Source of the DNA: Jiella avicenniae
GTDB lineage: Bacteria; Pseudomonadota; Alphaproteobacteria; Rhizobiales; Rhizobiaceae
Direction of reading: 5' to 3'
NCBI RefSeq assembly: GCF_021390325.1
Contig: NZ_JAJUWU010000014.1
Coordinates: forward strand, 62,001-126,000
Length of the DNA: 64,000 nucleotides
Program-made: the position numbers and the translations under genes
Notes under the pieces: generated by a model
Databases searched by the model: none
What the model saw: the letters and a program-made list of their open reading frames with translations, nothing else
What the model was told of the DNA's origin: nothing
Shown here: positions 42,651 through 51,045 of the stretch, piece by piece
Layout: each line of letters begins with the position of its first letter
Numbering within the stretch: the stretch's first letter is position 1

Positions 42651-44153
42651 TCATTGGAACGCCGTCTCGAAGAAGGAGCGCAGCTTGCGCGAATGCACCC
42701 GCTCCGACGGCAGCTCGCTCATCAGTTCCAGCGCCCGCATGCCGATCTCCAGATGCTGGGCGACCTGCCGCTTGTAGAACTCCGTCGCCATGCCGGGCAG
42801 CTTCAGCTCGCCATGCAGCGGCTTGTCGGAAACGCAGAGCAGCGTGCCGTAGGGAACGCGGAAGCGGAAGCCGTTGGCGGCGATCGTCGCCGATTCCATG
42901 TCGAGGGCGATCGCCCGCGACTGCGACAGCCGCTGCACCGGCTCGCGCTGGTCGCGAAGCTCCCAGTTGCGGTTGTCGATGGTGGCGACGGTGCCCGTGC
43001 GCATGATCTTCTTCAGATCATATCCCGACAGGCCGGTCACCTCCTCCACCGCCTTTTCCAGCGCCACCTGCACCTCGGCCAGCGCCGGGATCGGCACCCA
43101 GAGCGGCAGGTCGGCATCGAGGACGTGATCCTCGCGCACATAGGCATGGGCGAGGACGTAGTCGCCGAGCGCCTGGCTGTTCCTGAGGCCGGCACAGTGG
43201 CCGAGCATCAGCCAGGCATGCGGGCGCAGCACCGCGACGTGATCGGTGATGGTCTTGGCGTTGGACGGCCCGACGCCGATGTTGATCATGGTGATGCCGT
43301 GGCCGTCGGCGCGCTTGAGATGGTAGGCCGGCATCTGCGGCAGGCGGAGCGGCGCGGTTCCCGATACCGGCAGCTCGAAGCCGGCCGGCGTCACGACGTC
43401 GCCGGGCTCGACGAACTCCTGATAGCCCTCGCCACCGCCGCGCATCATCTCGCGCGCCCGCAGGCAGAACTCGTCGACATAGAACTGGTAGTTGGTGAAC
43501 AGGACGAAGTTCTGGAAATGCCGCGGCCGCGTCGCGGTGTAGTGGGCGAGGCGGTGCAGCGAATAGTCGACGCGCTGGGCCGTGAAGGGGGCGAGCGGCA
43601 GACGTTCGCCGGGATACGGTTCGAAGGTGCCGTTGACGATCCGGTCGTCGGTGGCGCCGAGATCGGGAACGTCGAAGACGTCCCGCAAGGGGTGATCGAG
43701 CTTCTCGGCCATGCCGCCGTCGACATAGGCACCTTCCGGCAAGGCGAAATGCAAAGGGATCGGCGTCGACGAATCGCCGACATGCACGGGCTGGCCGTGG
43801 TTCTTCAGGATGAGATCGAGTTGCTCGACGAGATAGCGATCGAAGAGATCGGGCCGGGTGATCGTCGCGGCATAGTCGCCCGGCAGCGGCACGTGGCCGA
43901 AGGCGAGCCGCGAATCCACCCGGGCATGGGTGCGGGTGGTCACGGAGACTTCCGGATAGAAGGCCCTGTAGCGCCGCGAAGCGCTGGCGCTCGCCAGAAC
44001 GTCGTCGAAGCTTTTCGCAAGGAAGGCGACCGACCGATCGTAGAGACGCCGCAGCTCCGCCACCGCGTCGTCGGCGTTGGCGAACGGTCGCGGGGGCGCC
44101 ACTTCGGGGGATACGATGGGGAAATGTTCGGTCGGAGTGTCGAAGGCTGTCAT
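42651..44153 (-). CDS. amn: AMP nucleosidase
   Basis: A 500-residue enzyme that hydrolyses AMP to adenine and ribose 5-phosphate (EC 3.2.2.4), tuning the adenylate pool. The N-terminal AMP nucleosidase domain covers about 20-190 (RYRAFYPEVSV, RVDSRLAFGHVPLPGDYAATITRPDLF). The C-terminal phosphorylase-like domain covers about 270-470 (MINIGVGPSNAKTITDHVAVLRPHAWLMLGHCAGLR, AIALDMESATIAANGFRFRVPYGTLLCVSDKPLHGE). The length matches the family (about 480-500). The neighbour upstream is a 64-residue membrane-peptide gene 49 bp away on the same strand. Confidence 0.95.
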   Translation of the reverse strand: MTAFDTPTEHFPIVSPEVAPPRPFANADDAVAELRRLYDRSVAFLAKSFDDVLASASASRRYRAFYPEVSVTTRTHARVDSRLAFGHVPLPGDYAATITRPDLFDRYLVEQLDLILKNHGQPVHVGDSSTPIPLHFALPEGAYVDGGMAEKLDHPLRDVFDVPDLGATDDRIVNGTFEPYPGERLPLAPFTAQRVDYSLHRLAHYTATRPRHFQNFVLFTNYQFYVDEFCLRAREMMRGGGEGYQEFVEPGDVVTPAGFELPVSGTAPLRLPQMPAYHLKRADGHGITMINIGVGPSNAKTITDHVAVLRPHAWLMLGHCAGLRNSQALGDYVLAHAYVREDHVLDADLPLWVPIPALAEVQVALEKAVEEVTGLSGYDLKKIMRTGTVATIDNRNWELRDQREPVQRLSQSRAIALDMESATIAANGFRFRVPYGTLLCVSDKPLHGELKLPGMATEFYKRQVAQHLEIGMRALELMSELPSERVHSRKLRSFFETAFQ

Positions 44154-44202
44154 GGCCCGAGTTGTAATGCCGGTCGATGGCGCCGGTAAGACGGCGGATG
44201 CC

Positions 44203-44397
44203 TCAAAATTTCGCCTGGGCGCCGGGTCCCGCGCGATTGATGCGGCAGAGCGTTCCCGAGGAATAGTCGCAGGTGCCGCCCGAGACCGAGGCGACGAAAC
44301 TGGTGGAGGTTGCCTGGGTCGTCCGCTGGGCGAGGTAGCTCATGCCGAGACCGAACAGCGCGATCAGAATCGTCAGGACGGTGAGGCGAGTGTACAT
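44203..44397 (-). CDS. Small single-span membrane or secreted protein
   Basis: I do not recognise this 64-residue protein. It has one hydrophobic segment (LTVLTILIALFGLGMSYL, residues 5-22) and a Ser/Thr-rich exterior with two cysteines (GGTCDYSSGTLC), which could form a disulfide. The start at 44397 is chosen because it puts the helix at the N-terminus; the ribosome site is weak. It precedes amn by 49 bp. Its stop and base composition look gene-like, but without homologues it remains a hypothesis. Confidence 0.55.
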   Translation of the reverse strand: MYTRLTVLTILIALFGLGMSYLAQRTTQATSTSFVASVSGGTCDYSSGTLCRINRAGPGAQAKF

Positions 44398-44892
44398 CGT
44401 GTGATCCGCTTCTTCGTGCCAGATGTTGAAGGGCTCACACCCTCTTCGGGAGATAGGCCCTTTCACGGCCGGAGGCGATCCGTTCGGAGCCGTCCGACAG
44501 GGCGCCGAAACTGCCGCATGCCGCATCTTCGTCGCGCCGCACGCCATGAGCGGCTTCTCCTGCGCCGCCAAACTTACGCGAAGATTGCGCCCGGGTCGAC
44601 CGCTGCGCCGCGACTGGGGAATTTTGGCGTCGCGAGAGCGGCCCGGCGAGCGACCGGCATCTCCTGAAGTTCGAACGAGGGCGGGGATTTTGAAGGTTCG
44701 GACTGGTCTTTGTCAGTCGAAAGCAATGGCGTCGTGGCTCGGCCATTCCTGCAGCGATCGGGTGGGGAAGAACGGGATAGAACGAAATAGACCGCGAGGC
44801 TTCGATCGCTCCCAACCGAACCTGACCCGCCGCGCCTCTGCACGGCGAAGGACGGACCGTCGGCGCAGAGGAATAGATCGCGGCTGGAAAAG
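44398..44892. other. Gene-free stretch, 495 bp
   Basis: Between the small membrane-peptide gene and ffs. Open frames on both strands are shadows running into ffs or antisense sequence and lack ribosome sites. The first ~70 bases next to 44398 would be the leader of the small gene. I see no known RNA motif here. Confidence 0.5.
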
Positions 44893-44995
44893 AAGGTGGG
44901 AGGCTGGCACGATGACCCGTGCCATAGCTCGTTGGGGCTGCTTCCTTCCGGACCTGACCCGGTTGGCGAGTGGCTCGTCCACCACCAACCTCCCG
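44893..44995 (-). ncRNA. ffs: Signal recognition particle RNA, small type (4.5S)
   Basis: The minus strand carries the invariant domain IV core: GTCAGG followed by CCGGAAGGAAGCAGCC within 44936-44959. Ends pair: GGGAGGTTGG (from 44994) with CCAGCCTCCC near 44898-44907. This gives the single long hairpin of the ~100-base bacterial SRP RNA. A T-rich tail (TTCTTTTCC) follows at 44893-44885. A good promoter is placed upstream. The RNA binds Ffh and targets membrane and secreted proteins to the translocon. I see no dnaX next to it, which is its neighbour in some bacteria. Confidence 0.95.
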
Positions 44996-45001
44996 GGGCT
45001 C

Positions 45002-45030
45002 CATATCGGCGAAAAGACGCCTAATTGCAA
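45002..45030 (-). promoter_or_regulatory. Promoter of ffs
   Basis: TTGCAA (45030-45025) and GATATG (45007-45002) are spaced by 17 bases on the minus strand, which puts the transcription start about 7 bases on, at the first paired bases of the SRP RNA near 44995. Confidence 0.7.
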
Positions 45031-45071
45031 GCGGGGCTACCGAAAAGGACCGACGGGAGGCAACCGACCCG

Positions 45072-45488
45072 ATGCACCAGTTCCAACTCGACCCGCGACT
45101 TGCGGCCGATACCGTGGAGGTCGCCACGCTCGGCCTCTGCACGGTCCGCCTGATGAAGGATCGCCGCTGGCCGTGGCTGATCCTCGTTCCGCAACGGAGC
45201 GGCGTCAGCGAACTGCACGATCTCACGCCCCTCGACCAGACGACGCTGACCTTCGAGACCTGCATGGTCGCCAAGGCGTTGAAAGGCTACGCCGGCGCCG
45301 ACAAGATCAACGTCGGCTCGCTCGGCAACATGGTGTCGATGCTGCACGTCCACGTGATCGCCAGACGCGCCGGGGATCCGGGCTGGCCCGGCCCCGTCTG
45401 GGGCTTCGGGCAGGCCGAGCCCTATGACGACCAGGCGCTCGCGACGATGCGCGACGGGCTTGCGGAGACGGTGCTTTCGAGCCGATAG
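45072..45488 (+). CDS. HIT-domain protein
   Basis: A 138-residue protein of the histidine triad superfamily, which act as nucleotide hydrolases or transferases. The triad region reads LHVHVIARRAGDPGWPGPVWG with His92 and His94; the third triad position is Ile, as in a common alphaproteobacterial subgroup. The start at 45072 (MHQFQLDPRL) is chosen because everything upstream belongs to the ffs promoter. The substrate is unknown. NudC follows 185 bp downstream, also a nucleotide hydrolase. Confidence 0.88.
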   Translation: MHQFQLDPRLAADTVEVATLGLCTVRLMKDRRWPWLILVPQRSGVSELHDLTPLDQTTLTFETCMVAKALKGYAGADKINVGSLGNMVSMLHVHVIARRAGDPGWPGPVWGFGQAEPYDDQALATMRDGLAETVLSSR

Positions 45489-45673
45489 CAGCGGCACGGG
45501 ACAGCATCGCGATTCGCTCCGGCATGGGATTTCCGCTGCCAAGCAGCCGCCCGAACGCCGGAACGGCATCCCGACGAGACGATTTCCGTCGTCACGCCGA
45601 ATTCGGCCTTCCAGCCGCTGGATGTCGCGGACGGTATCACATGACGCATTCACGCCACGAGCGGAGACCACGG

Positions 45674-46624
45674 ATGAGCGAGAACGAAGGACAATCCGCC
45701 GTTTCGGAGATCAGCACGCGGACCGGCTTTTCCCGCAATTCGCTGCGCCGGGACGGCGAGTTGCGGACGGCGGAGAGCCTTGCCGCCGCCCTCGCCGACG
45801 ACGGGGCCGGCCTTTACCTCTCGGCCGGCGGTAAATGGCTGGTGAAGACCGAAGGGCCGGCACTCGACGCGCGATTTTCGGTTTCCGAGGCGCAGGCGCT
45901 CGCCGCGGACCTCAACGAGGCGATCCTGCTCGGCTTCGATGCGGCCGGCCGACCGGCCCTCGCCGCGCTCGTCGCAGCCACCGCCGACGAGGACGGGGCC
46001 GGCATCGCGGCCATGGACCTTCGCGGCATCGCCATGGAAGGGCGGCTCGATCCCGACACGGAAGGCCGGCTCGCGCAGGCAGCCCATCTCATCGGCTGGC
46101 ACGCCAAGACCCAATTCTGCGGCGTCTGCGGACGGCCGACGCGTTCGGCCGCGGCAGGTTATCGGCGCGAATGCACGGCCTGCGACAACGTCGTCTTCCC
46201 GCGCACCGACCCGGTGACGATCATGCTCGTCCACGACGGCGCCGGCCGCTGCATCCTCGGCCGCCAGCCGCGCTTTGCGGAAAACTTCTGGTCCTGCCTC
46301 GCCGGCTTCGTCGAACCGGGCGAAACGCTGGAGGACGCGGTGCGCCGCGAGACCATGGAAGAGGCAGGCGTCGCCGTCGGCGAGATCACCTTCCTCGCCT
46401 CGCAGCCCTGGCCGTTTCCGAGCAATCTGATGATCGGTTGCCTGGGGCTGGCGACCAGCCGCGACATCACCTTCGACACGACGGAACTCGAGGCCTGCCG
46501 CTGGTTCTCCCGCGACGAGGTCCGGGCGATGCTTTCAGGCGCCCATCCGGACGGGCTGATGGTGCCGAAGCCCTACGCCATCGCCCATCATCTCATCAAG
46601 GCCTTCGCGGAGGAAGGGCCCTGA
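45674..46624 (+). CDS. nudC: NAD+/NADH pyrophosphatase
   Basis: A 316-residue Nudix enzyme that splits NADH to NMNH and AMP and removes NAD caps from RNA (EC 3.6.1.22). The NUDIX-like N-terminal domain covers about 30-130. Zinc ligands Cys149, Cys152, Cys167 and Cys170 follow. The Nudix box GFVEPGETLEDAVRRETMEEAGV is at 211-233. The NudC-specific SQPWPFP signature follows. All features are intact. The start at 45674 follows GGAGACCACGG. Confidence 0.95.
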   Translation: MSENEGQSAVSEISTRTGFSRNSLRRDGELRTAESLAAALADDGAGLYLSAGGKWLVKTEGPALDARFSVSEAQALAADLNEAILLGFDAAGRPALAALVAATADEDGAGIAAMDLRGIAMEGRLDPDTEGRLAQAAHLIGWHAKTQFCGVCGRPTRSAAAGYRRECTACDNVVFPRTDPVTIMLVHDGAGRCILGRQPRFAENFWSCLAGFVEPGETLEDAVRRETMEEAGVAVGEITFLASQPWPFPSNLMIGCLGLATSRDITFDTTELEACRWFSRDEVRAMLSGAHPDGLMVPKPYAIAHHLIKAFAEEGP

Positions 46625-46645
46625 GCGGGTCCGAGCGCGACCCGC
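46625..46645. terminator. Hairpin between convergent nudC and phaR
   Basis: GCGGGTC (46625-46631) pairs with GACCCGC (46639-46645) around a 7-base loop directly after the nudC stop. It has no T tract on either strand. Confidence 0.45.
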
Positions 46646-46676
46646 CGGCAAGCTCTCGGGAGGCGCCGCCCGGGCC

Positions 46677-47282
46677 TCAGGCGTCCTTCTTGTCGTCCAG
46701 CGCCTCGAGCCGCTCCTGCATGCGCTGGAGCTGCTCGCGCATCGCCTTGAGATCGTCGTCGCGGGTCTGACCGCCGAGGCCGTTGGCGCTGTGCTCGCCC
46801 GTTCCAGGCTCGGGCTCGCCCATCGCGCTGGCGACGAAGGGGTTGAACATCGTCATCGCCTTGCGGAACATCTCGGTGTTCCGCCGGACCTGCGCTTCCA
46901 TGATCTTCATCGGCGTCTGGGTCATGGCGCCGGACATCTGATCGCGAAACGCCTCCTGCTCCTTGGCGAAGGCCGACATCGAGTGTTCGAGATAGCCGGG
47001 GATGACCATCTGCATCTGGTCGCCGTAAAAGCGGATCAGCTGCCGGAGGAAGGCGATCGGCATCATGTTCTGGCCGCCCTTGTTCTCCTGCTCGAAGATG
47101 ATCTGGGTCAGCACCGAGCGGGTGATGTCCTCGCCGGTCTTGGCGTCCTGAACGACGAAGTCCTCGTTGTTCTTGACCATGACGGCCAGGTTTTCGAGGG
47201 TCACGTAGGTGCTGGTTCCGGTGTTGTAGAGCCGCCGGTTGGCGTATTTCTTGATGACCGTCACTTCGTCGCTTCTGGCCAT
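46677..47282 (-). CDS. phaR: PHB/PHA synthesis repressor
   Basis: A 201-residue regulator. The N-terminal DNA-binding domain (about 6-70) has the family's KKYANRRLYNTGTSTYVTLENLAVMVK. The PHB-accumulation domain follows at about 70-115 (VLTQIIFEQENKGGQNMMPIAFLRQLIRFYGDQMQMVIPGYLEHSM), and a C-terminal coiled coil (LKAMREQLQRMQERLEAL) closes it. PhaR binds both DNA and PHB granules and represses phasin and its own gene until granules form. It diverges from phaA, with a matching CTGC-N3-GCAG site between. The ribosome site is GAAGGAG. Confidence 0.95.
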   Translation of the reverse strand: MARSDEVTVIKKYANRRLYNTGTSTYVTLENLAVMVKNNEDFVVQDAKTGEDITRSVLTQIIFEQENKGGQNMMPIAFLRQLIRFYGDQMQMVIPGYLEHSMSAFAKEQEAFRDQMSGAMTQTPMKIMEAQVRRNTEMFRKAMTMFNPFVASAMGEPEPGTGEHSANGLGGQTRDDDLKAMREQLQRMQERLEALDDKKDA

Positions 47283-47678
47283 TGGCAACTCCTTCGAACC
47301 CGCCGACTTCGCAAAGCGCCGCGCTTTTGTGCGGACGCTCATGTGCGCCGCATAAATGATAGGCACAATTCGGCGTATATTCCAAATGGTTCTATGGTTC
47401 GCGGCTGCTTCGCAGACGCGAAACCGCCGAGCCCTGCCGCAACGGCTCTCCGGAGAGCGGTCCCCTGTCGGAAGGGCAGTCGAGCCTTGCCGTGGGCTCG
47501 AAAGGGCGAATGGCCGGACGGACGAGGCTTCGCCCGCCCCGGACCGGCCCCCGGAGGGATTGCGGCACGAGCGACGCGCGTCGCCCTTCCGACCCCGGCT
47601 TGACGAATGCAGCCCCTTTTGCCTTCGTGGCCGAGCCCTATCTGAAGGGCGAAGACGCGAACGGCGGAGGAAATGACA
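47283..47678. other. phaR-phaA control region, 396 bp
   Basis: The divergent control region. The 47340-47400 part is AT-richer and likely holds the phaR promoter. The PhaR-type operator is at 47405-47415. Otherwise the sequence is GC-rich with no gene; long open frames here are shadows. Confidence 0.6.
47405..47415. promoter_or_regulatory. PhaR operator
   Basis: CTGCTTCGCAG exactly matches CTGC-N3-GCAG, the PhaR target described in Paracoccus. It lies 123 bp upstream of phaR and about 260 bp upstream of phaA, between the divergent genes. The site has eight fixed bases, so one chance occurrence in this region is unlikely but not excluded. Confidence 0.65.
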
Positions 47679-48863
47679 ATGAGCAATACGCAATCCGTGG
47701 TGATCGTCGGCGCCGCGCGTACGCCGGTCGGTTCGTTCAACGGCGCCTTCGCGCAGGTTCCCGCCCACGAACTCGGCGCGGCCGCCATCAAGGAAGCGCT
47801 GTCGCGGGCCAAGGTCGACGCGGGCGAGGTGGACGAGGTCATCATGGGCCAGATCCTCACCGCCGCCGAGGGCCAGAATCCGGCCCGTCAGGCGGCGATG
47901 GCTGCCGGCTGCCCCAAGGAGACCACCGCTTGGGCGCTCAACCAGCTCTGCGGCTCGGGCCTTCGCACCGTCGCCATCGGCATGCAGCAGATTGCCATGG
48001 GCGATGCCAAGGTGATCGTCGCCGGCGGCCAGGAATCGATGTCGATGGCGCCCCACGCCGCCTATCTCCGGGCCGGGCAGAAGATGGGCGACCTGAAGAT
48101 GGTCGACACCATGCTGAAGGACGGTCTGATCGACGCCTTCAACGGCTATCACATGGGCAACACGGCGGAAAACGTCGCCCGCCAGTGGCAGCTCACCCGC
48201 GAGATCCAGGACGAGTTCGCGGTGAAGAGCCAGAACAAGGCCGAGGCCGCCCAGAAGGCGGGCAAGTTCCAGGACGAGATCGTCCCCTTCACGGTCAAGG
48301 GCCGCAAGGGCGACACCGTCGTCGACAAGGACGAATACATCAAGCACGGCGTGACGATGGATTCGGTCGGCAAGCTGCGCCCCGCCTTCGACAAGGAAGG
48401 CTCGGTGACCGCCGCCAACGCCTCGGGCATCAATGACGGCGCCGCCGCAACCGTGCTGATGAGCGAAGCCGAGGCCGAAAAGCGCGGCCTGACCCCGATG
48501 GTCCGCATCGTTTCCTGGGCGACCGCCGGCGTCGACCCGGCGATCATGGGCACCGGCCCGATCCCGGCCTCGAAGAAGGCCCTGGAAAAGGCCGGCTGGT
48601 CGGTCGACGACCTCGATCTCGTCGAGGCGAACGAAGCCTTCGCGGCCCAGGCCTGCGCGGTCAACAAGGATCTCGGCTGGAACCCGGACATCGTCAACGT
48701 CAATGGCGGCGCCATCGCCATCGGCCACCCGATCGGCGCCTCCGGCAACCGCATCCTCAACACCCTGCTCTTCGAGATGCAGCGCCGCAACGCCAAGAAG
48801 GGCCTCGCGACGCTCTGCATCGGCGGCGGCATGGGTGTCGCCATGTGCTTCGAGAGGGTGTGA
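47679..48863 (+). CDS. phaA: Acetyl-CoA C-acetyltransferase
   Basis: A 394-residue biosynthetic thiolase that condenses two acetyl-CoA to acetoacetyl-CoA, the first step of PHB synthesis. Catalytic residues are Cys91 ([10 protein letters not shown]), His350 (GHPIGASG) and Cys380 ([11 protein letters not shown]). Length and motifs match PhaA/AtoB. The ATG at 47679 is preferred to the one at 47673 because GGAGG lies 8 bases before it but only 2 before the other. The patatin gene follows after 45 bp and phaB after 1 kb. The synthase gene phaC is not in the window. Confidence 0.94.
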   Translation: MSNTQSVVIVGAARTPVGSFNGAFAQVPAHELGAAAIKEALSRAKVDAGEVDEVIMGQILTAAEGQNPARQAAMAAGCPKETTAWALNQLCGSGLRTVAIGMQQIAMGDAKVIVAGGQESMSMAPHAAYLRAGQKMGDLKMVDTMLKDGLIDAFNGYHMGNTAENVARQWQLTREIQDEFAVKSQNKAEAAQKAGKFQDEIVPFTVKGRKGDTVVDKDEYIKHGVTMDSVGKLRPAFDKEGSVTAANASGINDGAAATVLMSEAEAEKRGLTPMVRIVSWATAGVDPAIMGTGPIPASKKALEKAGWSVDDLDLVEANEAFAAQACAVNKDLGWNPDIVNVNGGAIAIGHPIGASGNRILNTLLFEMQRRNAKKGLATLCIGGGMGVAMCFERV

Positions 48864-48908
48864 TCTGGCGCCAGGTCGCCGGCAGAGAAACTTGAAAGGA
48901 GTGCTGAT

Positions 48909-49805
48909 CTGCTCGAAGCCCCCTTCGAACAGCTCGTCTTTTCCGGCGGCGGCACGCGATGCTTCTGGCATGGCGGCTTCCTGGAAACGGTGCGCCGGCC
49001 GCTTGATCTGAAGCCGGAGCGCATCGCGGGCGTTTCCGGCGGCGCGTTGTCGGCCGCCTGCTTCATCGGCGACCGGGACGAAAAGCTGCTGGAGGTGATG
49101 GGCGCCGCCTTCGACGAGCGCGACTCCAACGTCTCGATCGACTGGAACGAGTTTGAGAAGAACGGTCTCACGCCACACCAGCAGATGTATCGCGAAGTGG
49201 TGCGCGAGACCCTCGACGACGAGGCGGTGGCACGGATCGCCGACGGCCCCTGTTTCGAGGTGCTGCTCGCCCATCCGCCGCACAGCGGCTTTCCGAAACT
49301 GACCACCTTCCCGATGATGGCGGCCTATCTCGCCGATCTCGCCATCCGCTCGACCCCGCATGTGGTCTTTCCCGAAAAGCTCGGCGCCCATCAGGAACTC
49401 GTCGACGCGCGGCAGGCGGCCCGCGACGGCATGCTGATCGACCTCATCTGCAACGCCGCCGTCATCCCGCCGGTGTTCAACCTGCAAGGCTGGAACGGCC
49501 GGAAGGTGATCGACGGGGGCATGACGTCGAAGGCGCCGATGCCGAGCGGCAATCGCGGTCGCACGCTCGTGCTCCTCACCCGCAAGTTCCGCAACATGCC
49601 GGAGCATCCGCACCGCGTCTATGTCGAGCCGTCCCGGGCCGTGCCGGCGGACAAGATCGATTTCACCGATCACGGCAAGATCCTCGCCACCTGGGACGCG
49701 GGCGTCGAGGACGGAAAGGCGTTTCGCCAAGCCTTCGGCGCGACCGCTCATCTGGTTGCGGCCGATTCCCGGACCATGCGCGCAAATCCCGCGAATTGCG
49801 GCTAG
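48909..49805 (+). CDS. Patatin-like phospholipase, probable CTG start
   Basis: A 298-residue patatin-fold lipid acyl hydrolase. The oxyanion-hole motif SGGGTR (12-17), nucleophile Ser43 in GVSGG, and Asp202 in IDGG, the catalytic Ser-Asp dyad, are all present. In the frame that carries them there is no ATG, GTG or TTG between the phaA stop (48863) and GTG at 48990, which would cut off the SGGGTR motif. CTG at 48909 has AAAGGAG at 7 bases spacing, so I infer a CTG start. The gene sits between phaA and phaB. A role in PHB granule lipid turnover or depolymerisation is possible but unproven. Confidence 0.85.
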   Translation: MLEAPFEQLVFSGGGTRCFWHGGFLETVRRPLDLKPERIAGVSGGALSAACFIGDRDEKLLEVMGAAFDERDSNVSIDWNEFEKNGLTPHQQMYREVVRETLDDEAVARIADGPCFEVLLAHPPHSGFPKLTTFPMMAAYLADLAIRSTPHVVFPEKLGAHQELVDARQAARDGMLIDLICNAAVIPPVFNLQGWNGRKVIDGGMTSKAPMPSGNRGRTLVLLTRKFRNMPEHPHRVYVEPSRAVPADKIDFTDHGKILATWDAGVEDGKAFRQAFGATAHLVAADSRTMRANPANCG

Positions 49806-49895
49806 CCACGGCCGCTCGTCGCCCCTAGTCTCTCCCACGAAGGTTACCGTCGGCATCGATCAATCGCCCGGCGGGTCCATCGAAAGGGAGGACCA

Positions 49896-50621
49896 ATGGC
49901 CAGAACTGCAATCGTCACGGGTGGTTCGCGCGGCATCGGCGCGGCAATCTCGAAGGCTCTGAAGGCCGCCGGCCACAACGTCGCCGCCACCTATGCCGGC
50001 AACGACGAGCGGGCGAACGCCTTCAAGGAGGAGACCGGCATTTCGGTCTACAAGTGGGACGTCGCGTCCTACGACGCCTGCGTCGAAGGCATCGCCAAGG
50101 TCGAGGCACATCTCGGCCCCGTCGACATCCTGGTGAACAACGCCGGCATCACCCGCGACGCGATGTTCCACAAGATGACGCCGGACCACTGGCAGGCGGT
50201 GATCAACACCAATCTCAACGGCCTCTTCAACATGACGCGGCCGGTCTGGGAGGGGATGCGCGCCCGCTCCTTCGGCCGGATCGTCAACATCTCCTCGATC
50301 AACGGCCAGAAGGGCCAGATGGGCCAGGCGAACTATTCCGCCGCCAAGGCCGGCGACATCGGCTTCACCAAGGCCTTGGCCCAGGAAGGCGCGCGCAAGA
50401 ACATCACCGTCAACGCCATCTGCCCCGGCTACATCAACACCGACATGATGGCGACGATTCCGCCCGACGTCATGGAAAAGCAGATCGTCGCCAACATCCC
50501 GGTCGGACGACTCGGCGAGCCGGAGGAGATCGCGCGCTGCGTCGTCTTCCTCGTCTCGGACGACGCCGGCTTCATCACCGGCGCGACGCTGTCGGCAAAC
50601 GGCGGACAGTATCTGGCCTGA
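49896..50621 (+). CDS. phaB: Acetoacetyl-CoA reductase
   Basis: A 241-residue SDR enzyme that reduces acetoacetyl-CoA to (R)-3-hydroxybutyryl-CoA with NADPH, the second step of PHB synthesis. TGGSRGIG (8-15), NNAG (81-84), Ser134, Tyr147 and Lys151 (YSAAKAG) are present. PhaB features are NNAGITRD, GQKGQMGQANYSAAKAG, and the NGGQYL C-terminus. AAAGGGAGG precedes the ATG. It is in line with phaA and the patatin gene. The repeat pair at 50692-50815 follows. Confidence 0.95.
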   Translation: MARTAIVTGGSRGIGAAISKALKAAGHNVAATYAGNDERANAFKEETGISVYKWDVASYDACVEGIAKVEAHLGPVDILVNNAGITRDAMFHKMTPDHWQAVINTNLNGLFNMTRPVWEGMRARSFGRIVNISSINGQKGQMGQANYSAAKAGDIGFTKALAQEGARKNITVNAICPGYINTDMMATIPPDVMEKQIVANIPVGRLGEPEEIARCVVFLVSDDAGFITGATLSANGGQYLA

Positions 50622-50691
50622 AGCCCGGCGCAGGCGGTGCCGTCTCGTCCGCAGGGTAAGCGCTTGAAGGAAGCGCCCTCGGCGACGCTTC

Positions 50692-50738
50692 GATCTCCCC
50701 CTTTGCGGGGGAGATGGGTGGCAACCCAGAGGGGGGTG
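50692..50738 (-). repeat. Dispersed palindromic repeat, copy 3 (inverted)
   Basis: It reads ATCTCCCCCTTTGCGGGGGAGATGG then GAGGGGGGTG. The first part is a hairpin (ATCTCCCCC/GGGGGAGAT). Its reverse complement matches the building blocks of 13749-13792. Confidence 0.8.
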
Positions 50739-50771
50739 ACGCGCCATCTTCGAACCGTTTGGTGCGGATTC

Positions 50772-50815
50772 GCACCCCTCTGCCTGCCGGCATCTCCCCC
50801 GCGAGGGGAGAGATC
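50772..50815 (+). repeat. Dispersed palindromic repeat, copy 4
   Basis: It matches the block at 13749-13792 closely (CACCCCTCTGCCTGCC, GGCATCTCCCCC, GAGATC). It faces copy 3 (50692-50738), so the two form a large inverted repeat after phaB. Confidence 0.8.
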
Positions 50816-51045
50816 AGGCCCATCGCAGTCCGGCCCCAGTTTCAACCGGTCGCCCCCGGGTTCGTCCGATGCCGCCTGCGCCTCCTCCTGCGACCCGCGA
50901 CGGAGAATTCCGATCCTGCCGGCACGACCGCGAAACTGTGGCTGTCATGCGACATTTCGCAGCGGAACCATTCGCAAAATCAGCAGTTTATCCTCCACTT
51001 TCATCCATCGTGAGCCGACTGGACCGTCGGCGGAGGAGACTGAGC

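Larger units (their letters stand above)
50622..51045. other. Gene-free stretch with repeats, 424 bp
   Basis: Between phaB and the small exported protein gene. It holds an inverted pair of dispersed repeats (50692-50738 and 50772-50815) that may terminate phaB. The part from about 50930 to 51010 is AT-richer and should hold the promoter of the next gene, but I cannot place a clear -35/-10. Confidence 0.6.

Noticed and set aside
44423-45427. Several overlapping open frames of 90-330 codons around 44.4-45.4 kb
   Set aside because: They cross the SRP RNA gene and its promoter, lack ribosome sites and show no protein family content.
46677-49856. A minus-strand open frame of 1,059 codons that includes phaR
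   Set aside because: Only the last 201 codons (phaR, start 47282 with GAAGGAG) are supported. The rest is antisense to phaA and the patatin gene.
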